DNA of 64,000 nucleotides from assembly GCA_016290615.1 (NCBI GenBank), contig JAEEUS010000004.1:1-64000 (forward strand), in the 5' to 3' direction. Shown one piece after another: positions 25,527 to 35,059 of the stretch. Numbering within the stretch: the stretch's first letter is position 1; each line of letters starts with the position of its first letter. A program made the position numbers and the translations under genes. Under the pieces are notes generated by a model that saw nothing but the letters and a program-made list of their open reading frames with translations, made no database searches and was not told the origin of the DNA. This DNA is from Lachnospiraceae bacterium. GTDB taxonomy: Bacteria; Bacillota; Clostridia; Lachnospirales; Lachnospiraceae.

Positions 25527-26936
25527 TTAAACCAACTCGATACCGAGTTTCTTGCAATACTTATCGATCACAGCTAATAGTTCTTCATCTGTAAGAACAG
25601 TAACTCTGCCTGATTCGTATTCTGCATCAACCCACTCTTTGATATCGCGTACGAGCTGAGAATTCTTATCAACCTTTTTTTCTTCAGCAAGTTTAAAGTA
25701 TGTATTGATCCAGTGCGCTATTCCCGCTAATCCGGAAGTTGAACTTACAGCACACAGCACGGGCCGGTTAAGGAATTTCTCGGTATCAAATATATTGTAT
25801 ATCTCTTCGTTCTTAAGAAGACCGTCAGCATGAATACCTGCTCTTGTAACGTTGAAGTTCTTTCCTACAAACGGTGTTCTAGGCGGGATCTTGTATCCGA
25901 TCTCTTTCTCATAGTACTGAGCAAGTTCGGTTATAACAGTTGTATCCATGCCGTTAAGATCACCCTTAAGCTGTGCATACTCAAATACCATCGCTTCAAG
26001 CGGTGTATTACCGGTTCTCTCACCTATACCGAATAAAGACGTATTAACAGCACTGCAACCGTACAGCCATGCGGTTGTAGAGTTTACAACAGCTTTGTAA
26101 AAATCGTTATGACCGTGCCATTCAAGAAGTTCATGAGGCACTCCGCCGTTTGTATGAAGAGCATAAATTATGCCCTGTACGCTTCTGGGAATAACAGCAC
26201 CCGAGAAGTTAACACCATAGCCCATAGTATCGCAGGCTCTGATCTTAACAGGGATATTGTATTCGTTTCTGAGCTTCATGAGCTCCACACAGAAAGGTAC
26301 AACAAATCCATATATATCAGCTCTTGTTATATCTTCGAGGTGGCATCTTACGGAAATGCCCTCATCAAGGCACTGTCTTACTACGCTCAAGTAATGCTCC
26401 ATTGCCTGTTTTCTGGTCATCTTAAGCTTTAGGAAGATATGATAATCTGAACAGCTTACAAGGATACCGGTTTCTTTCATACCGATTTCTTTTACAAGCT
26501 TAAAATCATCTTTGCTTGCCCTTATCCAGCTTGTTACCTCAGGAAACTTGTAACCTCTTTCCATACACTTATATACGGCATCCCTGTCCTTCTTGCTGTA
26601 TAAGAAAAACTCACTGGCTCTGATCATTCCATTGGGTCCGCCAAGTCTGTTAAGATAATCGTAGATTTTAACTATCTGTTCTGTACTGTAGGGCGCTCTT
26701 GACTGCTGACCGTCTCTGAATGTAGTATCCGTGATCCATATATCCTTAGGCATATTTGTCGGAACTATCCTGTTATTAAACGGTATCTTCGGAATCTCCG
26801 AATATGGAAACATATTTCTGAACACGTTTGGTTTCTCAACGTCATCCAGTATATACATATGTTCTTCTATCTCTAAAAGATTGTTTTTCTGGTTCATCTG
26901 AACCGGGCTGTTCTGAAAGCCTTCAAACTCGTACAT
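25527..26936 (-). CDS. Re-citrate synthase (homocitrate synthase family)
   Basis: The 469-residue protein is a DRE-TIM metallolyase of the isopropylmalate/homocitrate synthase family. The active-site DTTFRDGQQSR is at ~70-80, and the metal-binding EWHGHND is near 270-276. The GERTGNTPLEAMV and AGIHADGLLKN segments are also family features. Its ~85-residue N-terminal extension and its neighbours icd and GntR fit the (Re)-citrate synthase described from Clostridium kluyveri better than isopropylmalate synthase. The leucine regulatory domain of LeuA is absent. It condenses acetyl-CoA and oxaloacetate to citrate. A homocitrate synthase activity cannot be excluded by sequence. Confidence 0.82.
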   Translation of the reverse strand: MYEFEGFQNSPVQMNQKNNLLEIEEHMYILDDVEKPNVFRNMFPYSEIPKIPFNNRIVPTNMPKDIWITDTTFRDGQQSRAPYSTEQIVKIYDYLNRLGGPNGMIRASEFFLYSKKDRDAVYKCMERGYKFPEVTSWIRASKDDFKLVKEIGMKETGILVSCSDYHIFLKLKMTRKQAMEHYLSVVRQCLDEGISVRCHLEDITRADIYGFVVPFCVELMKLRNEYNIPVKIRACDTMGYGVNFSGAVIPRSVQGIIYALHTNGGVPHELLEWHGHNDFYKAVVNSTTAWLYGCSAVNTSLFGIGERTGNTPLEAMVFEYAQLKGDLNGMDTTVITELAQYYEKEIGYKIPPRTPFVGKNFNVTRAGIHADGLLKNEEIYNIFDTEKFLNRPVLCAVSSTSGLAGIAHWINTYFKLAEEKKVDKNSQLVRDIKEWVDAEYESGRVTVLTDEELLAVIDKYCKKLGIELV

Positions 26937-26982
26937 GATACTATCTCTCCCTGATGCAATTTCTTCGCAAAATGTTTTCCTG

Positions 26983-27002
26983 TATGATTGTATACAATTA
27001 TA
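26983..27002. promoter_or_regulatory. GntR-type operator palindrome
   Basis: The 20-mer TATGATTGTATACAATTATA is palindromic with one mismatch, and its core ATTGTATACAAT is perfect. TTGTATACAA is the core of the classical B. subtilis GntR operator. It overlaps the -10 of the Re-citrate synthase promoter, a position suited to repression by the GntR/FCD protein encoded in the same operon. Confidence 0.65.
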
Positions 27003-27015
27003 CCAAGAGTGTCAA
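26987..27015 (-). promoter_or_regulatory. Promoter of the Re-citrate synthase-gntR-icd operon
   Basis: Consensus TTGACA (27010-27015), a 17-base spacer and TACAAT (26987-26992) on the minus strand. The leader to the ATG at 26936 is about 45 bases and ends in GGGAGAG. Confidence 0.75.
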
Positions 27016-27030
27016 GGCATAGAAAAGCAT

Positions 27031-27068
27031 AAAAAATCCGAAGATTCTCCCCAAAAGAACCTTCGGAT
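27031..27068 (-). terminator. Terminator of the LRR surface-protein genes
   Basis: Minus strand: an ATCCGAAG...CTTCGGAT stem extended by TTCT/AGAA around a TTTGGGG loop, followed by six T. It lies just after the stop at 27085. Confidence 0.88.
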
Positions 27069-27084
27069 ATACAATTTATATAAA

Positions 27085-29970
27085 TCAGCCTTTGACCTCT
27101 CTCTTTTTTGCAAAGATAAGTATAAATCCTACAGACAGCAAAAGAATCGCATACACATAATATATCGAGAATGATTTGTCACCAGTATCAGGTGAATCAT
27201 CCAGTCTGTAGTTTTTAACAACCTTTCCGTCCTTTACATTAAGAACAAGGTTATCATCTCCTGTTGCATATATTCCGAAATACGAAAGATGTTTGGTCTC
27301 GAAAGTGATCGATTTCTTATCCTGATCAACATCAGCCTTGAGTTCCTCAAGCTGTCCATCTTCGTCTAAAGTAATCACATGATATACGTTCCCAGCAACA
27401 TTTAAAGGAACAGTAACATACAGTGAAGACTGGCCAAGTTTCTTTATATCAACGCTTCCTGTTGCATCTTTAAGCTTTATATCATAAGCATCCATATTTA
27501 CTGTCGTACCAAACATTTCAGAATATGCTCTGTTAAGTGCTTCAGCTGCAAGCGTACTGTCATCGATCGTAAGCACAGAAAGCTTTTCATCCTCGGAAAG
27601 CTGTCCCTTATACGCCGAATCTTCACTTCCGTTATGAAGAGTCTTTACGGTTTTTGATGCATCAACCTTCTTGTAAGGATTGTCTGTCAGTTTTATAGTA
27701 TCAAGATTCTTAATATTGTATTCTTTGCCTTCAAAAACAAATGATGAAGGCATATTATCTAGTACTTCCTGGCTGTATATATAATTTATAAGAACCCTTG
27801 CATCACCTGTCTCATTTCCCTGCTCATCCTTTTCAAGAGCAACGGCCATACCTGAGAAACCGAGGCTGTCATTATCAAGGACTGTTCCTTCAACAGAATT
27901 GTTGATCACATCATCATCCACTATTGCAAAAAGGACATTGTATAACGCATCTTTTCTGTAATCTTCATTTGAAAGTCTCTGACTGGTTTCATCAGCCGTT
28001 ACGACAGGAAGTGTGTCACAGTCAATCTTTATGACCTTAGTATTATCCGGCTTATAACAGTCGGTAAAATCAAATGCTCTTAATCCAATGCTTTTAAGAG
28101 TTTTGGGAAGAACAAAATTATCAACCGGGCAGTTCATAAATGCCCTATCGCCGATTTTTTCTACGTTATTAGCACCTGTTACACTCCTCAGCTTCTTACA
28201 TCCTCTGAAAGCATCAGAATCAATAAGTGTACATGAATCCGGTATAACTACACTTTCAAGATTCTTGTTATTCGCAAAGCACCCTGAAGCTATCATCTTG
28301 ACCCCATCAGGAATTACAGCTTTGTCATTGCAATTACATCTAAGCAGTATACCGTCTCCAACAATCATATACTGAGGATAGCTCGACATGGTAATACCGT
28401 ATGTGTATAAAAACGGCGTGTTGTCAAATGCATATCCGGATACATACTTCACGCTGGACGGAATACTAACTCTTTTCAGATTGTCGCAATGATAAAACGC
28501 ACCGTAGCCTATACTCTCAACTCCGTCTGGAATAACTATTTCCTCAACGCTGCTACGTGCAAAGCTGAATGCACCGATTTCCTTTGTACCTTGAGGTATT
28601 ACAAAATCGTCTTTGTTTCTTGAAGCATAAAATGCCTGTGATGCTATCTTGTTATTAATATATGTATACTTTGGCAGATATCCACCTTTTCCAGTATCAT
28701 ATAAAACGCCGTCATTACTAGAACTCTCCGTTGTTTCTTCAGCTCCGTCATTATTATTTTGGATCTGTGAAACCTGTGTGTCATCACGCTCTATCTGCTT
28801 TACATCCATCTCTCGATTAATAAAGAACACAGCTCTTCCGCCTACGATAACTGTCTTTCCAAACAACGAAGGATCATCTTCGGCAAGAAGTGGTGAAACA
28901 CTCGGCATCCAGTCAACATTGCTTGGATCACGGCTTGCATCTATGAGTCCAGATGACGGACTGTATACATTCTCAGGCGATGAATACCCGTTCCCGGTTC
29001 CTTCTCCGTTTCCAGGATTATAGTTATCATCGTATCTGTCATTAACATTATTATATATCCTTGTTGCATCCTGGCTTTCTGCAGAACTTACGTCGGACTT
29101 ATCGTAGTTTTGAAAGAATTCATAAGCAACAGTTCCTTCATCCGCTATGATATTAAGATTTGGACACCCGTCAAATGCAGTGGGTGAAATATAAGTTACC
29201 GAGCCTGGGATCTCAACATCAGTAAGATTCACACAGTTTTCAAATGCCTTGGCATCTATGTAGTTTACACTGTATGGTATCTGAATACTCTTTAAATTTT
29301 TGCAGTTTGAAAAAGCATATGCAGGGACTTCGCATAATCTGCTGCTAAGATATACCTCTGATACATTCTCATTGCCCCAGAAACTGTACGGGCTGATATG
29401 CTCAACAGAATTAGGCATCTGATAAGCGGGGAACTGATTGCCTGAAAGATATGTATAAAGCCATGCCTTTGTATCGTCATACAATACACCGGCTTCATAT
29501 TTAAGATTGTTATTATTTCTTGAAACACTGATGCCGGCAAGATTTCTGCATCCAGCAAATACACCGTCACCTATTTCTTCTACTCCAGCTCCTATTGAAA
29601 CATTCTTTAATCCAGTACAACCGCTGAATGCGGCAGAGCCAATAGAGGTTACGTTGTCCGGTATGATAACTCTTCCAAGATATGTACAATTGGCAAAAGC
29701 GCCATGTCTTATCTCTTTTACATTTTTTCCAATATTTATGACACCAAGATAAGGATTGTTTGCAAATGCCTCTTCTCCTATGACTTTTATATCATCAGAA
29801 ACAGACACGGTTGTAGCCGTGCCTGTGTATTCGCTCAATGTGTCTTCGTCCAGTAAGAAGTTCTCCTTGGCTACGGAAGCAGCCTGAGCCATCCTGGGCG
29901 GAATCTGAGTAAGGATTATCGCTGTGATTATAAATATCGCACCGATTATCCTTCTGATCCTTTTAGCCAT
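27085..29970 (-). CDS. BspA-type leucine-rich-repeat surface protein
   Basis: The 961-residue product has a signal peptide (residues ~1-31, RIRRIIGAIFIITAII...AQA) and two blocks of BspA/LRR_5 repeats (~50-290 and ~440-640; pattern IPxSVxxIxxxAFxxCxxLxxVxIP). An Asn/Ser-rich linker separates the blocks and a non-repeat domain follows (~640-900). The end has SPDTGD, a hydrophobic helix and KKREVKG, the layout of a sortase signal. LRR_5 proteins are cell-surface adhesins or scaffolds in gut and rumen Firmicutes. It follows the 1621-residue relative by 15 bases with AGGTGA before the ATG, so the two are co-transcribed. Confidence 0.9.
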   Translation of the reverse strand: MAKRIRRIIGAIFIITAIILTQIPPRMAQAASVAKENFLLDEDTLSEYTGTATTVSVSDDIKVIGEEAFANNPYLGVINIGKNVKEIRHGAFANCTYLGRVIIPDNVTSIGSAAFSGCTGLKNVSIGAGVEEIGDGVFAGCRNLAGISVSRNNNNLKYEAGVLYDDTKAWLYTYLSGNQFPAYQMPNSVEHISPYSFWGNENVSEVYLSSRLCEVPAYAFSNCKNLKSIQIPYSVNYIDAKAFENCVNLTDVEIPGSVTYISPTAFDGCPNLNIIADEGTVAYEFFQNYDKSDVSSAESQDATRIYNNVNDRYDDNYNPGNGEGTGNGYSSPENVYSPSSGLIDASRDPSNVDWMPSVSPLLAEDDPSLFGKTVIVGGRAVFFINREMDVKQIERDDTQVSQIQNNNDGAEETTESSSNDGVLYDTGKGGYLPKYTYINNKIASQAFYASRNKDDFVIPQGTKEIGAFSFARSSVEEIVIPDGVESIGYGAFYHCDNLKRVSIPSSVKYVSGYAFDNTPFLYTYGITMSSYPQYMIVGDGILLRCNCNDKAVIPDGVKMIASGCFANNKNLESVVIPDSCTLIDSDAFRGCKKLRSVTGANNVEKIGDRAFMNCPVDNFVLPKTLKSIGLRAFDFTDCYKPDNTKVIKIDCDTLPVVTADETSQRLSNEDYRKDALYNVLFAIVDDDVINNSVEGTVLDNDSLGFSGMAVALEKDEQGNETGDARVLINYIYSQEVLDNMPSSFVFEGKEYNIKNLDTIKLTDNPYKKVDASKTVKTLHNGSEDSAYKGQLSEDEKLSVLTIDDSTLAAEALNRAYSEMFGTTVNMDAYDIKLKDATGSVDIKKLGQSSLYVTVPLNVAGNVYHVITLDEDGQLEELKADVDQDKKSITFETKHLSYFGIYATGDDNLVLNVKDGKVVKNYRLDDSPDTGDKSFSIYYVYAILLLSVGFILIFAKKREVKG

Positions 29971-29985
29971 AAGATCACCTATAAA

Positions 29986-32900
29986 CTAAGCTGTCTTTGG
30001 TGCTTTCACTACCTTATCCTTCTTAAGGAACAGTATCAGTGACATACTAAACAGTGCTATTGAAACAAACCATTTAGGATGTATTCCATCTCCTGTCTTA
30101 GGTGTGGAATCTATAGTTCCGTAAGTAAGATTGCTTGTATCAACATATATCGTATACGGTGAGAAGTGAGTCGCCGTAAATGATATGCACGGTATCCCAT
30201 CAACCGTAACAAACTTGCAGGGCAGTTCCTCGAGAGTCATGCCGTTAACTGCTCCAACTCTGTTGTTACCTGCATACTGAAGGAGTGCATCAGGTATCGG
30301 CATCGTGATATTTACACTGAGTCCGTTAACGTCAGTTATCTTATTCGTTCCAGTAGCATCATACAATGAGATATCCATTGCAAAATACTTTATCGGTGAC
30401 ATATCACCATACTTCTGTGAAAGTGCTGTTGCAACCTGGTTAGCAGCATCATTGCTCTCAGTAATCTTAACGATAAAGTTATCTGTTGATCCGCTAACTG
30501 CTGCATAAGCCTTATCAACATTTGATATTCCGGGCTTTGTTATATCAACAACTGTTCCCGTATTTCTGTTTGGAATAGTCCCATTTCCGTTACCGTTTCT
30601 TGTAGATACATTGGTGCTAACCTTTGACGAATTACCATTACCGTCCTTGTATGTTGCTGTAACTATACAATCGCCGGCAGGCATCTTAAGGGTTGTAGCC
30701 TTGGATGTCGCACTATATAAAGTAGGAGTAGAATTACCGCTTACTACCCACTTGTCAAACACCTTACCTGCAGGTGCATCAATCGCTTCTATGATAACAG
30801 TTGTATCTGCCGCATAATCGCCTGAACCTGATCCATATACAACCTTTAGGTTGTACTTCTTTGCTGAAGAAGGTGTAGCAGAAGCAGTTGCTTTTGCTTT
30901 ATCTGTGGCATTCGGCGTTGTTCCGGGTGTTGTACCGGGAGTTGTTCCAGGTGTAGTTCCGGGTGTTGTACCAGGAGTTGTTCCAGGTGTTGGTGTTACA
31001 TTTGGATCATCCGATCCTATCGGCTTATAAGTTGCAAGTCTGAAGCAATCAGAAGTAATATTCTTTAATGATTGATTCCATCCGGCAAAATTATAGCCAT
31101 CCTTCTTCGGGATCTTATCTTCATCCGGTCCTTCGGCATTCTTTCCATCCACTACATATTCAGTATAAAGAAGATCTGTACCGGTTTCATCATAGAACTT
31201 AACAGTCCAAACATCGTCAAGCGTCTGGTCAATTATGTATTCCTGTTTCTTTGCTGATTTTCTTGAAGGAGCATCTTCATAAGTAACAAAATATGGTGAC
31301 TTAATCTTATTTCCAACTACACCGTTAGAATTATCTCCAAGATACATGTTTTTGTTTCTTGCTGTAACCTTAATATAATCTCCACCGGTATAGAAAGCAT
31401 TCTCGCCTACTTCATCGATATTCTTCGGTAGATCTACTTCTGTAAGATTCTCACATCCAACAAAACAGTCATCAGGGATTGCTTCCAGTTTATTTACACC
31501 AGTAAAATCAGCTGCTCTGAGATTCTTACAATCTATAAATGCGCCATCAGCTATCTCAGCCACATTAACAAGATCAGGATCGTTGCTCGCATTTACAGTT
31601 GCGCTACCAACGATAGTTCCTCTGCTCTCAAGTCCTTCAACTATCTTTTTTCCGGTTGGTGTATTCTCATAAAGGATTCCGTTATTGCATTCAAAATTAT
31701 CATTTCCAACAGCAACACTTGATACTTTAGTACAGCCGGCAAATGGTCTGATTCCTACATCAGTTATATCATCTCCAAGATAAGCAGTCTCAAGGTTCTC
31801 ACAACTCTCAAATGCATTGTCCGGAAGATAAACAACATCGTACATTGTTATACTTGTAATCCTGTCGTTTCCTTTATCAACAGATTCACGACTATCATCC
31901 TTGTCATAATCCCTATCACCGACCAGTCCAGTATATTTTCCAACAAATCCATTGAATAAACCATTGGTCAGATAAGAACTATATGGTTTCTCCCCTGTAT
32001 TAAAGTATGCCAATGCACTAGCCTTGTTAGAGTAACTATTAACATTGTTAGGATTATCACTTGTGTCTGTAAAGAATCCCTTGACATCTATAGATTCAAT
32101 ACCCTCAGGAATGACAATGTTTGAACAATTCTGGACCATGGTTTCTTCCCAATAGTTCAAAGAATCCCCATTGTCAATCTTATCCTTTATTGTCTTTCCG
32201 TAATATGGATCGCTTGCACTAGGAGCAGCTTTCAGTTCAACAAGTTTATCCGTACTCGGCTCATAAGCGACCCTATCAAGATACTCATAATGAGGATAAT
32301 CAACAAGTGTGGCCAATTCATTCTGATTATCTAATATTACAGATAATCCCGAAGGAGCCGGCGTCTTATAAAGAGTTCTTATACTCTGCGTTTTATTTGC
32401 ATAATTATCCTTATCTGTTGCCCATTCAAACGGAGCATATCCAGGGGCTATTTCACCGTGAATTGTCAGCTTTGTTCCTTTTGTATTAAATGCGTTTTCG
32501 CCTATATTTCCTTCAGGGAAATCATTAGGATCACCCGGTGTCTCAAAAGTAATATCTTCAAGATTAGGACAGTTCTGGAAAGCATTATCTCCTATACTGT
32601 TGATATTCTCAGCTATAGTAACCTCTTCCAGTTTAGGACAGTTTTCAAATGCACCTTTGCCTATACTACTAATACTATCTCCAATATAGGCCGTCTCCAT
32701 CTTATCAGCACCGGCAAACGTATTATCATCCAATGTGGCTATGTTGCTTCCATCTTCGATAACCAAATTTACAATATAATCCAATACTCCCACATTAGTT
32801 GTATCACCTACGAAACAGCCTTCCTTGATGCCTGTAACAGTCGTTGTTCCAACTACAGCAGGAATTGTAAATTTATCAATGTTTACAGGAGTTTTATCCT

Positions 32901-34851
32901 GAGGGAATGTACAACTTATAAGTTCACCGGTTTCCTTATCAATAACCATAAGGTAATTGCCATCAGAAACCTCATAGTATTCCTTTCCACCTTCCACATA
33001 GACATACGGTACATGTCTTCCTTCATTTCCTGTTGCGGCATAATCATAGAGAGCAGACCAAGTAGAAACCCTGGGAGATGCTGCCTGACCGGCTGCGTTA
33101 CTCTTAGGTCCCTTTACATAGAAGTTCTTATTGCTGACAGAGTAGAACATTGTATTATTCTTGTTTGCATCACCGTCAACACTGCTCTTGTATGTCATGT
33201 TGTAGCATTTTTCGCCAAACGTTACGCATTCAAGTCCTGTACATCCAAAGAATATCGTATCATCCAGATTTCCGTCGAGATTGTCGGGAATAGTTACATA
33301 GTCTAAATTTTCTCTTCCCGCAAGGCAATAAGGACCGATGTTGGTTTTATTTCCGGTTTTGCCGATGTAAGATGGGAATGTAAACTCCGTAAGACTTCCT
33401 GTTTCGGAATTGTTAACGGCAAAAGCTGCATCACCAATGGTGGTAATATATGATTGTCCGAAGTTTACATTATTAAGTGAAAGATCATCGTAAAATGCAA
33501 ATTTTGATATTTCTTTGGGAGATGTCGATCCGAGGCTAGCAAACGTAACACTTCCCAAACTTCCGCTGTTAGCAAACGCTCCTGGCCCTATATAAGTACA
33601 AGAATCAGGAATAACAATCTCTCTTAATGGGCATCCATAAAATGCCTCTGCACCGATTCTTCTGATACCTTCCGGCATATCTACCGATGACAGTTTTGTA
33701 CAATTCTTAAATGCCGCATTACCAATCTTCGCATCACTCGAAAGGGCAACCGTTGCTAGGAAACTGTTCTCAAAAGCGCTATCACCTATGAACGATATCT
33801 CCCTGGCCATTTCAAGAGTTTTTACATTTGCTACATCTTTAAAAGCTTCTGCGCCAACTCCTACTATAGTTGCAAACGTATCACATAGATAGTTATCGGC
33901 ATCAACGTAATAGCTGTGTCCGCCTATTGCTATCGTTCCTATATCAGGTCTATAACCAATATTAGGAACAAGTACTTTTTCCCATGAGACCGGATTACCA
34001 GATGCATCATATTCACGTTTATCAACTGTTATAAGCTGTGTAGCGGGAGTTCCATCTCCAAAAACACTTTCACATAAAAACTGCTTTCTGGCATCATCAG
34101 TGGTATATTTATCTCCGACAGATTTTGAAAGAGGATCTGGCTTTTGATAAGGAAGTCCTGTGTCAGGATTAATAATTCCATTTTCAAAATTATCATAGTC
34201 ATTTCTGTATTTAGTCAATTCTTCCGGAAAATTAGCAAACAACCACTGGTCAGCTTCCCTGTTCGGGTCATACTTGTCGCTAAGTGTATATTGGTACTTT
34301 ACAGTTTTAACCGGTCTGACAGCAGATGATTTATCTCCGTAATGCAATGTTACATCAACTTCTTTTGTAGTACTGTTAAAGAATTTCTCATTATCTTCCT
34401 GAGTTATATATATATGATTTGAATAAACACGGCTCTCAAGCTGAATATCATCAACTGAATACTGATTGTTGTATTTTGTTATATATCCATTGGAACCTTC
34501 AGTTTTCACCCAATATTCATACTGCCAATCCATCTGCCAACTACCTGCAGAAGTTCTTGACATTATAAGTGCTTTTGAAATACTACCATCACCACCAGCT
34601 GCTTTTGCTTCAAAGTCAGTATTAGACGGATAATCAAGATCCGCATAATCATAAATATAATCACCTGCAGGAGGTCCTGACGGATCAACAGCATACGCTG
34701 GTATAGCTGCGGTTGCAGGATCATATGCATATGAATCCGGGAACGGAATTGCCGCAACTATTATCGATGTTGCCATAAACAATCCGCCGATTGTCTTCCT
34801 TACTGATTTTTTCATCCTTCTTTTTGTGGTACTAGCGGTAGTTTTCTTCAT
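29986..34851 (-). CDS. Giant LRR surface protein with InlB-like repeats and sorting signal
   Basis: The 1621-residue protein starts with a long basic leader and signal peptide (~1-45, TIGGLFMATSIIVAAIPF). Several LRR_5 arrays follow (~330-560, ~680-790, ~950-1170). Then comes an InlB B-repeat-like module (~1210-1260; VKFYDETGTDLLYTEYVVDG...YNFAGWN), a TPGT linker (about seven TPGT units) and a second B-repeat-like domain (GKVFDKWVVSG). It ends with TPKTGDG, a hydrophobic helix and KKDKVVKAPKTA. The ending is a sortase substrate signal. A class B sortase is encoded directly upstream at 36223. The role is probably adhesion or matrix building; the ligand is unknown. Confidence 0.9.
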   Translation of the reverse strand: MKKTTASTTKRRMKKSVRKTIGGLFMATSIIVAAIPFPDSYAYDPATAAIPAYAVDPSGPPAGDYIYDYADLDYPSNTDFEAKAAGGDGSISKALIMSRTSAGSWQMDWQYEYWVKTEGSNGYITKYNNQYSVDDIQLESRVYSNHIYITQEDNEKFFNSTTKEVDVTLHYGDKSSAVRPVKTVKYQYTLSDKYDPNREADQWLFANFPEELTKYRNDYDNFENGIINPDTGLPYQKPDPLSKSVGDKYTTDDARKQFLCESVFGDGTPATQLITVDKREYDASGNPVSWEKVLVPNIGYRPDIGTIAIGGHSYYVDADNYLCDTFATIVGVGAEAFKDVANVKTLEMAREISFIGDSAFENSFLATVALSSDAKIGNAAFKNCTKLSSVDMPEGIRRIGAEAFYGCPLREIVIPDSCTYIGPGAFANSGSLGSVTFASLGSTSPKEISKFAFYDDLSLNNVNFGQSYITTIGDAAFAVNNSETGSLTEFTFPSYIGKTGNKTNIGPYCLAGRENLDYVTIPDNLDGNLDDTIFFGCTGLECVTFGEKCYNMTYKSSVDGDANKNNTMFYSVSNKNFYVKGPKSNAAGQAASPRVSTWSALYDYAATGNEGRHVPYVYVEGGKEYYEVSDGNYLMVIDKETGELISCTFPQDKTPVNIDKFTIPAVVGTTTVTGIKEGCFVGDTTNVGVLDYIVNLVIEDGSNIATLDDNTFAGADKMETAYIGDSISSIGKGAFENCPKLEEVTIAENINSIGDNAFQNCPNLEDITFETPGDPNDFPEGNIGENAFNTKGTKLTIHGEIAPGYAPFEWATDKDNYANKTQSIRTLYKTPAPSGLSVILDNQNELATLVDYPHYEYLDRVAYEPSTDKLVELKAAPSASDPYYGKTIKDKIDNGDSLNYWEETMVQNCSNIVIPEGIESIDVKGFFTDTSDNPNNVNSYSNKASALAYFNTGEKPYSSYLTNGLFNGFVGKYTGLVGDRDYDKDDSRESVDKGNDRITSITMYDVVYLPDNAFESCENLETAYLGDDITDVGIRPFAGCTKVSSVAVGNDNFECNNGILYENTPTGKKIVEGLESRGTIVGSATVNASNDPDLVNVAEIADGAFIDCKNLRAADFTGVNKLEAIPDDCFVGCENLTEVDLPKNIDEVGENAFYTGGDYIKVTARNKNMYLGDNSNGVVGNKIKSPYFVTYEDAPSRKSAKKQEYIIDQTLDDVWTVKFYDETGTDLLYTEYVVDGKNAEGPDEDKIPKKDGYNFAGWNQSLKNITSDCFRLATYKPIGSDDPNVTPTPGTTPGTTPGTTPGTTPGTTPGTTPNATDKAKATASATPSSAKKYNLKVVYGSGSGDYAADTTVIIEAIDAPAGKVFDKWVVSGNSTPTLYSATSKATTLKMPAGDCIVTATYKDGNGNSSKVSTNVSTRNGNGNGTIPNRNTGTVVDITKPGISNVDKAYAAVSGSTDNFIVKITESNDAANQVATALSQKYGDMSPIKYFAMDISLYDATGTNKITDVNGLSVNITMPIPDALLQYAGNNRVGAVNGMTLEELPCKFVTVDGIPCISFTATHFSPYTIYVDTSNLTYGTIDSTPKTGDGIHPKWFVSIALFSMSLILFLKKDKVVKAPKTA
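30914..31000 (-). repeat. TPGT linker repeat within the giant LRR gene
   Basis: About seven tandem 12-base units encode Thr-Pro-Gly-Thr. Third positions vary among the units, so copy number may change by slippage but the protein pattern is kept. The segment is a flexible, probably wall-spanning linker between β-repeat domains. Confidence 0.85.
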
Positions 34852-35019
34852 ATGATCATTATCTCCGTTATAGATGTATATACATACTCTGCTTGTATTA
34901 TCGGCTTAAAATCGTTAAAAAATTACATAATACGCCTATTTTCATAACATACCTATTATATTTTACTATATATAGAGGTTTTTGCAAGAGTTTTCCTACA
35001 TATTGTATCCATGTGAAAA

Positions 35020-35046
35020 CAAAAAAGACCGATCAAATCGGTCTTT
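35020..35046 (-). terminator. Terminator of the ABC-DUF4340-sortase operon
   Basis: AAAGACCGAT / ATCGGTCTTT, a 10-bp stem with a 3-base loop, followed on the minus strand by TTTTTT. It lies 14 bases after the sortase stop and isolates that operon from the LRR genes. The remaining 34852-35019 interval is AT-rich and must hold the LRR promoter, but I see no convincing -35/-10 pair. Confidence 0.9.
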
Positions 35047-35059
35047 AAAAGTTTACTCT

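Noticed and set aside
25527..26936. 2-isopropylmalate synthase
   Set aside because: No leucine-binding domain, no leu genes nearby, and icd with a GntR regulator as neighbours favour Re-citrate synthase.
30914..31000. Short tandem repeats as a possible CRISPR or satellite
   Set aside because: The 12-base units are in frame and encode a TPGT linker, with no spacers.
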